From the NCBI GenBank assembly GCA_031286025.1, contig JAITVB010000230.1, positions 1 through 5,374 on the forward strand: 5,374 bases of DNA, read 5' to 3'. This DNA comes from Rikenellaceae bacterium. GTDB taxonomy: Bacteria; Bacteroidota; Bacteroidia; Bacteroidales; Rikenellaceae. Below the pieces are notes generated by a model. It saw nothing but the letters and a program-made list of their open reading frames with translations. It searched no databases and was not told where the DNA came from. Shown piece by piece: positions 1-5,374 of this stretch. Position 1 is the stretch's first letter, and every line of letters starts with the position of its first letter. Both the position numbers and the translations under genes were made by a program.

Positions 1-1
1 A

Positions 2-448
2 AAACCCGGACTGCTCTTCGAAAAGATCGAAGATGCCGTAATCGAGGCCCAACTCGAAAAGTTGCAACGCACCAAGACCGCCAACCAAGCCAAGGAAGCC
101 GCCAAAATCGAGCCTCAGAAAGAGAGCGTGACCTTCGACGACTTTTCGCGGATGGACATTCGCGTGGCGAAAGTGATCGCCGCCGAAAAGGTCGCCAAGA
201 CGAAAAAACTGCTGAAATTGACCGTCGACACAGGCATCGACAAACGCACAATCGTCTCGGGTATCGCCGAATACTTTTCAGCGGAGGAGTTGGTGGGCCG
301 CCAAGTCGTGGTGCTTGTCAATCTTCAACCCCGCGACCTGAAAGGGATCGAATCGCAGGGTATGGTGCTGATGGCCGAAGCGGCCGACGGCACGCTATCG
401 CTCATCGGCCCCGGCGGGGCGGTGGAACCGGGCGTGGTCATCCGTTGA
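2..448 (+). CDS. metG: Methionine--tRNA ligase, C-terminal part (gene starts left of the window)
   Basis: Methionyl-tRNA synthetase charges tRNA-Met with methionine in the cytoplasm. Only the last 148 residues are here; the frame is open from base 2, so no start lies in the window. The first ~20 residues (KPGLLFEKIED...) match the end of the synthetase body, where the anticodon-binding helical bundle finishes. A Lys/Ala/Glu-rich linker follows. From about local residue 45 to the end comes the EMAP-II/Arc1p-like tRNA-binding OB-fold, recognisable from the FDDFSRMDIRVAKV start, the TIVSGIAEYF block and the later RQVVVLVNLQPRDLKGIESQGM block. In MetG this appended domain helps dimerisation and non-specific tRNA binding. 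The FEKIED lead-in argues for MetG over a free-standing Trbp111/CsaA protein. The gene ends in TGA, 24 bases before a strong hairpin terminator, so it does not read through efficiently into ilvE. Confidence 0.93.
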   Translation, partial: KPGLLFEKIEDAVIEAQLEKLQRTKTANQAKEAAKIEPQKESVTFDDFSRMDIRVAKVIAAEKVAKTKKLLKLTVDTGIDKRTIVSGIAEYFSAEELVGRQVVVLVNLQPRDLKGIESQGMVLMAEAADGTLSLIGPGGAVEPGVVIR

Positions 449-472
449 CAGGACAAGTTCGCAAGTCATTCG

Positions 473-507
473 GGACGGCGGACACATACCCGCCGTCCTT
501 GTTTTCT
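473..507 (+). terminator. Intrinsic terminator after metG
   Basis: GGACGGCGG (473-481) pairs perfectly with CCGCCGTCC (490-498). This gives a 9-bp GC-rich stem with an 8-base loop, followed directly by a T-rich tail (TTGTTTTCT, 499-507). Position and form fit a Rho-independent terminator for metG. It also shows that the open frame extending ilvE upstream to this point is not coding. Confidence 0.85.
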
Positions 508-558
508 CCTTTCCGCCGGATCACCGCCCGGAAAAGCATACTGAAAACACTTTTTCGT

Positions 559-566
559 TATATTTG
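559..566 (+). promoter_or_regulatory. Candidate ilvE promoter, Bacteroidota -7 box
   Basis: TATATTTG matches the Bacteroidota primary-sigma -7 consensus TAnnTTTG. It lies between the metG terminator and the ilvE ATG, which would put the transcript start near 570-575 and leave a leader of about 60 bases. I see no good TTTG/TTG -33 element 19-21 bases upstream, so the call rests on the -7 box and its position. Confidence 0.5.
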
Positions 567-583
567 TCCGGGTGGAGTAAAAA

Positions 584-598
584 TCCCGGGTGCCGGGA
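584..598 (+). other. GC-rich hairpin in the ilvE leader
   Basis: TCCCGG (584-589) and CCGGGA (593-598) form a perfect 6-bp stem around a 3-base GTG loop, about 35 bases before the ilvE ATG and within the predicted 5' leader. There is no T tract, so it is not a terminator. It may stabilise the mRNA or be chance. I find no leader peptide rich in branched-chain codons and no T-box motif, so amino-acid attenuation is not supported. Confidence 0.35.
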
Positions 599-633
599 GG
601 CACTTCGTTATCAACAGGAAAAACATAAAAATC

Positions 634-1650
634 ATGGAAAACTTCGATTGGAAAAACCTCGGTTTCGGATACCACGACACAGACTATAACGTACGCTGCT
701 GCTACCGCGACGGCAAGTGGGGCGAACTCGAAACACACACCGACCCCAACGTCACGATGTCGATGGCGGCCACCTGCCTCCATTACGGGCAAGAATCGTT
801 TGAAGGACTGAAAGCGTTTACCGGAAAATCCGGAGATATCCGCATCTTCCGCCCGGACGAAAATGCAAAACGCATGCAACGCTCGGCCGAATACATCCGG
901 ATGGTCGCCCCGCCGACTGACCTTTTTGTCGAGGCCGTGAAAAAAGCGGTCGACCTCAACCGCCGTTTCGTGCCGCCCTACGGCACCGGAGCATCGCTCT
1001 ATATCCGCCCGCTGCTGATCGGCACCGGGGCGCAGGTGGGCGTTAATCCGTCGAACGAATACCTCTTCCTGGTCTTCGTTACCCCTGTGGGACCCTACTT
1101 CAAAAGCGGATTCGGCCCGATCGACGTCATCGTCGACCGCGACCACGATCGCGCCGCACCCCTCGGTACCGGCCATGTGAAAGTCGGGGGCAACTACGCC
1201 GCCAGCCTCGAATCGAACCACCTGGCCCACAAAAAAGGGTTTTCGACCGTGCTCTTCCTCGACGCCGCCGAAAGGAAGTACATCGACGAATGCGGCGCGG
1301 CCAACTTTTTCGCCATCAGGGGCAATTCATACATTACTCCCGTGTCACACTCCATCCTGCCCTCGATCACCAACCTGAGCATCCAACAGTTGGCTCTCGA
1401 CATGGGACTCGCCATCGAAGCCCGGCGCGTCGAATTGGCCGAACTCCCCTCTTTCGACGAATGCGGCAACTGCGGCACCGCCGCCGTCCTCACCCCCATC
1501 GCAAGGATCGTCGACGAAACGAACAACAAAGTCTACGAATTCGCCAAAGACGGGAAAGCCGGCAAAATAACCACCCAACTCTATGAAAAATACCGCGCCA
1601 TTCAACTCGGCGAAGCCCCCGACATCCATCATTGGATCGTAACGATTTGA
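634..1650 (+). CDS. ilvE: Branched-chain amino acid aminotransferase
   Basis: This PLP-dependent fold-type IV (class IV) transaminase interconverts Leu, Ile and Val with their 2-oxo acids, using 2-oxoglutarate/glutamate. It is the last step of branched-chain amino acid synthesis, in the cytosol. The product is 338 residues, normal for the longer BCAT group. Visible landmarks are LHYGQESFEGLKAF (residues 49-62), a substrate and cofactor pocket signature; SLYIRPLLIGTG (121-132); GTGHVKVGGNYAASL (178-192) with Lys183 as the expected Schiff-base lysine; YIDECGAANFF (216-226) with the conserved glutamate at 219; and CGTAAVLTPI near the end. No key residue is missing. ATG 634 is chosen because it gives the family's usual N-terminus (MENFDWKNLGFGY). 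The frame is open further back to 445, but that part runs through the metG terminator and the likely promoter. The gene is apparently monocistronic: metG is terminated before it and degraded sequence follows. The separate group that aminates D-amino acids is excluded by length and motifs. Confidence 0.95.
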   Translation: MENFDWKNLGFGYHDTDYNVRCCYRDGKWGELETHTDPNVTMSMAATCLHYGQESFEGLKAFTGKSGDIRIFRPDENAKRMQRSAEYIRMVAPPTDLFVEAVKKAVDLNRRFVPPYGTGASLYIRPLLIGTGAQVGVNPSNEYLFLVFVTPVGPYFKSGFGPIDVIVDRDHDRAAPLGTGHVKVGGNYAASLESNHLAHKKGFSTVLFLDAAERKYIDECGAANFFAIRGNSYITPVSHSILPSITNLSIQQLALDMGLAIEARRVELAELPSFDECGNCGTAAVLTPIARIVDETNNKVYEFAKDGKAGKITTQLYEKYRAIQLGEAPDIHHWIVTI

Positions 1651-1724
1651 CAACGTTGGAGTTGAACGGTTTAGGGTTATCGGGAGAACAAGAGAGCCTG
1701 ACAATAATATCAACAGATATGATA

Positions 1725-1738
1725 AATCGCGTGCGATT
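1725..1738. repeat. Short palindrome upstream of a -7 box (possible operator)
   Basis: AATCGC (1725-1730) and GCGATT (1733-1738) are perfect inverted arms separated by GT. The element ends 8 bases before the -7 box at 1747, inside the spacer of that putative promoter, a typical place for a repressor site. It could be chance; only one copy is seen in the window. Confidence 0.3.
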
Positions 1739-1746
1739 CTTTCTTC

Positions 1747-1754
1747 TACCTTTG
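1747..1754 (+). promoter_or_regulatory. Candidate Bacteroidota -7 box
   Basis: TACCTTTG fits TAnnTTTG exactly. No convincing -33 TTTG/TTG lies at the expected spacing. It precedes the gene remnants at 1766-2368 and may be the surviving promoter of that decayed locus. The 1651-1746 stretch between ilvE and this box holds no recognisable terminator or gene. Confidence 0.35.
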
Positions 1755-1765
1755 TAGGGCTTTAA

Positions 1766-1882
1766 CATACCTGGACGCAGTGCAGGGCGGCGCTCCAGAA
1801 TTATGTGGGAACGTATTACACGACAACCAACTTTAATAACTGGATCGCCGATTTCGACACATGGACGGCCGCATATCTTTAA
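1766..1882 (+). pseudogene. Remnant: C-terminal tail of an unidentified protein
   Basis: An open stretch of 38 codons ends in TAA at 1880-1882 and has no start: an in-frame TAA lies just before it at 1763-1765. The translation reads like real protein, with aromatic-rich text such as NYVGTYYTTTNFNN and then WIADFDTWTAAYL at the end. I do not recognise the family. It lies 11 bases after a promoter-like box, so the body of the gene seems to have been deleted, joining the upstream region to the last ~38 codons. It may have been the gene before the broken lipoprotein that starts 25 bases after its stop. That it once coded is inferred from composition alone. Confidence 0.4.
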
Positions 1883-1899
1883 CATTACACCAATGTAAA
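1878..1899 (+). repeat. AT-rich inverted repeat between the two remnants
   Basis: TTTA-(A)-CATT (1878-1886) is complementary to AATGTAAA (1892-1899) with one bulged A and a 5-base loop. It overlaps the stop of the 1766-1882 remnant and ends 8 bases before the ATG at 1908. No T tract follows. It is weak and may be chance. Confidence 0.25.
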
Positions 1900-1907
1900 T
1901 AGAAGCC

Positions 1908-2368
1908 ATGAAAAAATTACTTTTAATAGCTGCCGCCCTGGACTTTATGCTTTTCGTTTCGTGCAATTTCGACCCGGATAAGAACACCGAATAACAACGC
2001 CATGACGTTCGACCTGCCGACGGCCCTCCACGAGATGGGCGAACCTCTCGGGCGGCGTGTTCTCGATGAGGGGAGCGGGATATTTCGCTTACCTTCGATA
2101 TGGAATAACTACTTTTGCGATAACTCGAATCATTGAAACGCTCCCATTCATCGAAACCTCGTAATCCACTTATTGCCGATGTCTGCTTCAAGGGTGGTCT
2201 GATTGATTCTTGGGGGCACGGCACGATTCGGATAATAGACGAATCCTCATCCCCTCCGATAATAAAACGATGTTGTCCATACTTGAATGGGGTACACTCG
2301 TGGATGGCAAAGAATTTGCTTGGCAGGAGAATTATACCTATCGTTACACATTCGAAAAAGTGGAGTGA
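1908..2368 (+). pseudogene. Frameshifted small lipoprotein gene (decayed)
   Basis: ATG 1908 opens a 28-residue peptide with a lipoprotein signal: a basic start (MKKLLLIAAA), a hydrophobic core, and a lipobox ending FVSC with Cys19 as the lipidation site, then an acidic segment NFDPDKNTE before TAA (1992-1994). The core contains an unusual Asp12. Beyond this stop, protein-like text continues in changing forward frames: MTFDLPTALHEMG from 2002; NLSGGVFSMRGAGYFAY from 2042; TFDME at 2091-2105; KGGLIDSWGHGTIRIIDE from about 2190; and finally SDNKTMLSILEWG and DGKEFAWQENYTYRYTFEKVE, ending in TGA at 2366-2368. Joined up, the pieces give about 150 residues, a normal size for a Bacteroidota exported lipoprotein. 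At least four indels are needed, so sequencing error is unlikely to explain it all. The family is not recognised. If intact it would be anchored in the outer membrane; as it stands only a 28-residue peptide could be made. Confidence 0.6.
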
Positions 2369-2382
2369 TTGCAACGTTATCT

Positions 2383-2416
2383 CCCGTCTGCAATATTATG
2401 CCTTGAATGCAGAGGG
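2383..2416. repeat. Inverted repeat between the remnant and the GtrA gene
   Basis: CCC-G-TCTGCA (2383-2392) and TGCAGAGGG (2408-2416) pair over 9 bp with one bulged G and a 15-base loop. It sits 12 bases past the stop of the minus-strand gtrA-like gene and 15 bases past the end of the plus-strand remnant, the position for a shared terminator of convergent units. Neither strand has a proper T tract after it, so termination is uncertain. Confidence 0.3.
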
Positions 2417-2427
2417 CGGATGAAAAG

Positions 2428-2928
2428 CTATTTCCCCTTCGGGGGACGGCGATCCGGAAACGTGAAATTAAGCTGCATCAGGTAGCTGAAGACGATCGAC
2501 ACCCCTGTAGCCAACATCTTGGCCGGCGTCGGGTAAATATGAAGGACCTCGACGAAGAACTTCAGACAGGCGACAGTCATTATGAACGCCCCGATGCTGG
2601 TCAGCAAATACCGGAAAAGTTTGGCGTGGTCGCTCAGGGGCGAGCCGGCCAACGCAACGTTGTTCATCAGCCAGAAACCGGTGAAAAAGGTGATCGGATA
2701 GACGATCACGTTAGACATCACGTAAGGGGAAACGACCACAAACCCCAGGTCGACGTTGTGCTTGCGCAGCACGAAGTTATACATCACTGCAAAGAGGAAA
2801 ATGTCGAACAGCATATTCCCGCCCCCACAAGCCGCATAGCGGAAGGTCGTAGACGGAATGATCCTCCGCAGGAACGGAAAATAGAACCGGTCGATCACCG
2901 ACGATATCGCATGCTTGAGCCGCTCCAT
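2428..2928 (-). CDS. GtrA-family membrane protein
   Basis: This 166-residue inner-membrane protein has four predicted helices, at about residues 30-54, 62-88, 105-128 and 134-157. An amphipathic, basic N-terminus and a basic Pro/Lys-rich C-tail are both probably cytoplasmic. Length, helix number and the landmarks FRYAACGGGNMLFD (29-42), N73 with the following Pro in helix 2, FRYLLTSIGAF (105-115) and the end SYLMQLNFTF (148-157) fit the GtrA-like family. The prototype, phage GtrA, is proposed to flip undecaprenyl-phosphate-glucose for O-antigen glucosylation; many relatives have no defined substrate. ATG 2928-2926 is preferred over the TTG directly before it. The patatin gene's TGA and this ATG share one base (TGATG), so the gene is likely translated by re-initiation after its neighbour. 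No glycosyltransferase partner (GtrB-like) lies in the window, so the carrier substrate cannot be given. Confidence 0.85.
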   Translation of the reverse strand: MERLKHAISSVIDRFYFPFLRRIIPSTTFRYAACGGGNMLFDIFLFAVMYNFVLRKHNVDLGFVVVSPYVMSNVIVYPITFFTGFWLMNNVALAGSPLSDHAKLFRYLLTSIGAFIMTVACLKFFVEVLHIYPTPAKMLATGVSIVFSYLMQLNFTFPDRRPPKGK

Positions 2929-5198
2929 CAATAGAAAAGACCTTTGCGGTTAAACAACAGGTAGCCGAAATTGAACTCGACGAACCACGAACTGCTTACA
3001 TCATATTTTGTCACCGACAGGCTGGCCGGGCCGATCGGGGTCTGGTAGACGAGCGACCCGGTGGCGATGTAACGCACACGGTTCGTGCGTTCGTCTTTCG
3101 GGTGGAGATAGTCCTCGGGAATAAAGACGTAAATACTCGTTTTGAGGTAAAGATTCCCGGAAAACTCGAATGTGGGCATCAGCCCGCCCGCCGCATAGGA
3201 AGGGCTGCGGAACTGGGGAATAAACAACGTTTTGCTGTGCGAAGTGGGCGTAAACGCCGGCGAGGTGTATTGCGTGGCATGGACGGTCGCAAAATCGGAG
3301 TGGTTCGACGCCACGGCATCGACATAGTAGCCGAACGAGAACCATTTGGCCGCCGGAAAATACTCTTCGCGCAGGAAGCGTGCGCCAAACCACGTGCGGC
3401 GGTCCGTTATTTCAAGATCCGGCCCGAGGTAAGAGTCGCCGGCGAAAAAAGACTCCGTCCCGTCGACAAAGACCGCCGAAGCGCTTTGGTAAGTCCCCCG
3501 CGTAGGATATAACGGAAAGTTGAGCGTACTGCGCGACGCCTCGGCCTGCACGCCATAGAAGTCGAACCGACTGCGGTCGTGTTGCCGACTGAAGCTGAAA
3601 TCAGGATTTTCGTAGTAAAAATATTGGTCGCCCCCCAAGTGGCCCCGGAACTGGAGCACCGAACTGCGGCCGGTCGGGAAACCGAAAGTATAAGAGAGAT
3701 AGGTGTCGTTATTGGCGGTGTATCCGTTTTTGTTGAACTCATTTTGTCCACTGCCTTTCAGGTAATTATATCGATTATAATGAATCGAGAGTTCGGAGAA
3801 GAACGGACTGTGGTGGAAAAAATCGTTGCGCCGGCCCGCTGCCAATCCCATATAGAGAGCGCTGAACATCCCGTCGAAGCGATAGGTGTGGGCACGACGG
3901 CCAACATCCTTGTACTCGAAACCGAGGTAAGCCTGATTGTGTGAGGTCGACGAAATGTTGCCCCCGAAGCTCACGTTGAAACTGGGTTTGGTCGCCATCT
4001 GCACGTCGATCGCAAAACAACCCGTCGAATCGTTGTACGAGAGCGTCGGGAAATCGCCGACAAAGTCGCCCTCGGACAGCAGTTTGAAATAGTCGGACTT
4101 AAAGCGTTCGAACGTAAAACGTTCCTCGCGGCGGTCGTCGAGTCCGAGCAGGCGTTGGACATAGGTCGTCTGGTCGGAGTCGAGCCCCGTCACCCGGTAA
4201 TCGTCAAAGATGAGCACCGGCAACTGCGAGCGATAGGACAGACGACGGTTATAGAGTTCCTCATCGCTCACCCGGCGGGTAATGCGGGCCTTGATCGCAT
4301 CCATGTGGGCCATCGCGTCCTCATAGCCTCGGTCGATCACCAACCGGGCTTTCGAGAAGTCGAGTACCGTCATGTCGGAAAAGACCCGTTCGATCAGGAT
4401 GCCCTTGTCCTCGGGCATATTGAAATCGGTGCGCTCCATCGTGATCGCTTCGAAGTCGCGAAAAGGATTTTCGTCATCCGGGCGGGGTGCTCCGCGTATA
4501 CATTTTCCGCCGATCAGCACGTCGGGTGAAAAATCTTCTTCGACCACCTGCCATGGGAAGTTGTTGTAAATGCCCCCATCGTAAAGTGGCAGCGAATCGA
4601 GACGCAGCGGTTTGAATACCATCGGGATGGTCATTGAAGCGCGGATGGCGCGGCCCAGGTCGCCGGAACGGAACACCACCTCGCGCTTTTCGTAGACGTC
4701 GGCGGCGATGCAGCGAAAGGGGACGAACAGGTTGTCGAAGTCGCCCTCCGCCCCGGCCGACGCCGAGCCGAAGGTCTCGATAAACGACATGTCGATCTGA
4801 GTCGAGGGGATCAGGTTGCGAGGCAACAGCGAAAGGCTGCCCTGAGCCTTGAAGTCGATCGGCAGCGACACCATCGAAGGGATTTGATTCATTCGCTTGT
4901 AGTAGTAATTATACCGGCTTTCAATGCGTCCGGTCATCCATAGGCGCACCTGTTCCGAGAGGAAAAGCGCCTCCATTTCGGCCGGAGTGTAGCCTGCGGC
5001 GTAGAGGCCGCCGATGATTGCCCCCATTGAAGTGCCGGCGATGTAATCGATCGGTATATTGTTCTCTTCCAACGCTTTGATAATCCCCACATGGTACAGC
5101 CCCTTGGCTCCGCCGCCGCTCAGCACAAGCCCCACCCGTTGGGCCCCGGCCGAGACCGCGTACAGGAATAACAGGAGGGCAAGAAGCGTTTTTTTCAT
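2928..5198 (-). CDS. Patatin-like phospholipase with POTRA and outer-membrane beta-barrel (type Vd autotransporter)
   Basis: The 756-residue precursor has four parts. Residues 1-19 are a signal peptide with a Lys-Lys start, a Leu-rich core and an AGA cleavage motif before Gln20. A patatin domain (about 22-300) has the oxyanion loop GGGAKG (28-33), nucleophile Ser57 in GTSMG (55-59), and the dyad Asp207 in DGG. A POTRA-like module spans about 327-405 (VLIFDDYRVTGLDSDQTTYV...). The rest, to 756, alternates aromatic/polar strands typical of an Omp85-type 16-strand barrel and ends in an aromatic residue. Order and length match PlpD of Pseudomonas and FplA of Fusobacterium, lipid acyl hydrolases (phospholipase A type) that place their own patatin domain at the surface. 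The catalytic residues are intact, so activity is expected; the lipid substrate is unknown. ATG 5198 (MKKTLLALLL) is chosen because it yields the signal peptide; the frame extends to a GTG at 5288 and a second ATG at 5210, both giving poorer N-termini. No clear Shine-Dalgarno sequence is seen. It is first in a unit with the GtrA-like gene. Confidence 0.93.
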   Translation of the reverse strand: MKKTLLALLLFLYAVSAGAQRVGLVLSGGGAKGLYHVGIIKALEENNIPIDYIAGTSMGAIIGGLYAAGYTPAEMEALFLSEQVRLWMTGRIESRYNYYYKRMNQIPSMVSLPIDFKAQGSLSLLPRNLIPSTQIDMSFIETFGSASAGAEGDFDNLFVPFRCIAADVYEKREVVFRSGDLGRAIRASMTIPMVFKPLRLDSLPLYDGGIYNNFPWQVVEEDFSPDVLIGGKCIRGAPRPDDENPFRDFEAITMERTDFNMPEDKGILIERVFSDMTVLDFSKARLVIDRGYEDAMAHMDAIKARITRRVSDEELYNRRLSYRSQLPVLIFDDYRVTGLDSDQTTYVQRLLGLDDRREERFTFERFKSDYFKLLSEGDFVGDFPTLSYNDSTGCFAIDVQMATKPSFNVSFGGNISSTSHNQAYLGFEYKDVGRRAHTYRFDGMFSALYMGLAAGRRNDFFHHSPFFSELSIHYNRYNYLKGSGQNEFNKNGYTANNDTYLSYTFGFPTGRSSVLQFRGHLGGDQYFYYENPDFSFSRQHDRSRFDFYGVQAEASRSTLNFPLYPTRGTYQSASAVFVDGTESFFAGDSYLGPDLEITDRRTWFGARFLREEYFPAAKWFSFGYYVDAVASNHSDFATVHATQYTSPAFTPTSHSKTLFIPQFRSPSYAAGGLMPTFEFSGNLYLKTSIYVFIPEDYLHPKDERTNRVRYIATGSLVYQTPIGPASLSVTKYDVSSSWFVEFNFGYLLFNRKGLFY

Positions 5199-5280
5199 TG
5201 CAGGCAGCATCTTCGGAACGGGGCCGGGGCATTTTTTCGGCGGGTAATGCCATAACGGCCGGGAACGCAGGCAAAAATCG

Positions 5281-5307
5281 CCGCCCACTCCTTTCCAGAC
5301 GTGGCGG
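5281..5307. repeat. GC-rich inverted repeat upstream of the patatin gene
   Basis: CCGCC-(C)-AC (5281-5288) is complementary to GTGGCGG (5301-5307), a 7-bp stem with one bulged base and a 12-base loop. On the minus strand it is followed by CGATTTTTG, and on the plus strand by a run of six T starting 5 bases later, so it vaguely resembles a bidirectional terminator. It lies about 80 bases before the patatin start and would be in that gene's leader or promoter region. The role is unclear. Confidence 0.3.
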
Positions 5308-5319
5308 TACGCTTTTTTA

Positions 5320-5350
5320 TTGCGCCGTTCGGTATTAATTTTTAACTTTG
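5320..5350 (+). promoter_or_regulatory. Plus-strand promoter leading out of the window
   Basis: A -7 box TAACTTTG (5343-5350) matches TAnnTTTG, and a -33 TTG (5320-5322) sits 20 bases upstream, within the 19-21 spacing of Bacteroidota promoters. The intervening DNA is AT-rich near the -7 box. Transcription would start about 5354-5358 and run rightwards, divergent from the patatin gene. The downstream gene lies outside the window. Confidence 0.6.
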
Positions 5351-5367
5351 CGGTTTGGATCGCAAAG
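5346..5367. repeat. Perfect inverted repeat over the promoter start site (possible operator)
   Basis: CTTTGCG (5346-5352) and CGCAAAG (5361-5367) are perfect 7-bp inverted arms around 8 bases. The left arm overlaps the -7 box and the predicted transcript start falls between the arms, so it would not form a full hairpin in RNA. It is better placed as a DNA site for a dimeric regulator. Only one copy is seen and no regulator gene is in view. Confidence 0.4.
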
Positions 5368-5374
5368 ACAAAGA

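Noticed and set aside
466..1230. A 254-codon minus-strand open frame opposite ilvE
   Set aside because: It is an antisense shadow of a clear enzyme gene in GC-rich DNA; it crosses the terminator and has no recognisable motif.
1651..1746. Terminator for ilvE
   Set aside because: I found only short stems such as CAAC/GTTG with no T tract; none is convincing.
1490..2374. A 294-codon open frame on the minus strand covering the gene-poor interval and the end of ilvE
   Set aside because: It starts with TTG, runs 161 bases antisense into ilvE, is rich in Ser, Arg and Cys, and shows no domain, signal peptide or family motif. The plus strand of the same interval has a lipoprotein signal and coherent protein segments. 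Its length is surprising for chance, so a homology search would be worthwhile, but I cannot support it as a gene.
2133..2423. A 96-codon plus-strand open frame as an independent gene
   Set aside because: It begins with TTG and has protein-like text only in its middle, which continues in another frame to the stop at 2368. It is better read as one segment of the frameshifted lipoprotein gene.
2407..2934. A 175-codon plus-strand open frame opposite the GtrA-like gene
   Set aside because: The translation is highly charged and His/Arg/Gln-rich with no motif, while the minus strand encodes a coherent four-helix membrane protein.
5272..5279. GATTTTTG on the minus strand as a -7 box for the patatin gene
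   Set aside because: The first base departs from TAnnTTTG and no -33 element sits 19-21 bases upstream. The patatin promoter may lie elsewhere, possibly near the right edge.
1..5374. CRISPR array, tRNA, rRNA, insertion sequence or attachment site
   Set aside because: No regularly spaced repeats, cloverleaf, transposase or flanking direct repeats were seen on either strand.

Overview
The window looks like chromosomal DNA from a Bacteroidota species, most likely a moderately GC-rich gut Bacteroidales such as an Alistipes/Rikenellaceae relative. Three things point there: promoter boxes of the Bacteroidota type (TAnnTTTG at -7), starts without a strong Shine-Dalgarno sequence, and the protein families present. 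The genus is inference; no rRNA or other marker is present.

Plus strand, left side: the window opens inside the 3' end of metG (methionyl-tRNA synthetase, C-terminal tRNA-binding OB-fold domain), which stops at 448 and is followed by a clear intrinsic terminator (473-507). A Bacteroidota -7 box at 559-566 and a short leader with a GC-rich hairpin precede ilvE (634-1650), a complete branched-chain amino acid aminotransferase.

Middle, 1651-2427: there is no intact gene here. It holds a candidate promoter (-7 box 1747-1754, with a palindrome just upstream), the tail of an unidentified protein (1766-1882), and what reads as a small lipoprotein gene broken by several frameshifts (1908-2368). That remnant keeps a start with a lipoprotein signal peptide, recognisable pieces in all three forward frames, and a clean C-terminus. 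The stretch is an eroded accessory island between housekeeping genes.

Minus strand, right side: a two-gene unit reads leftwards. The first gene (2928-5198) encodes a patatin-like phospholipase with signal peptide, catalytic Ser-Asp dyad, POTRA domain and C-terminal outer-membrane beta-barrel, i.e. the PlpD/type Vd autotransporter layout. Its TGA overlaps by one base the ATG of a GtrA-family four-helix membrane protein (2428-2928), so the two are probably translationally coupled. One protein would act at the outer membrane or cell surface on lipid acyl chains; the other sits in the inner membrane and belongs to a family linked to polyprenyl-phosphate-linked sugar transfer. A joint role in envelope lipid or glycan remodelling is inference.

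Right edge: a good plus-strand promoter (5320-5350) points out of the window, divergent from the patatin gene. A 7-bp perfect inverted repeat (5346-5367) overlaps its -7 box and predicted start site, as an operator would.

No tRNA, rRNA, CRISPR array, insertion sequence or transposase is visible. I see no clearly novel multi-gene system. The most unusual items are the patatin-barrel/GtrA coupling and the decayed lipoprotein locus.
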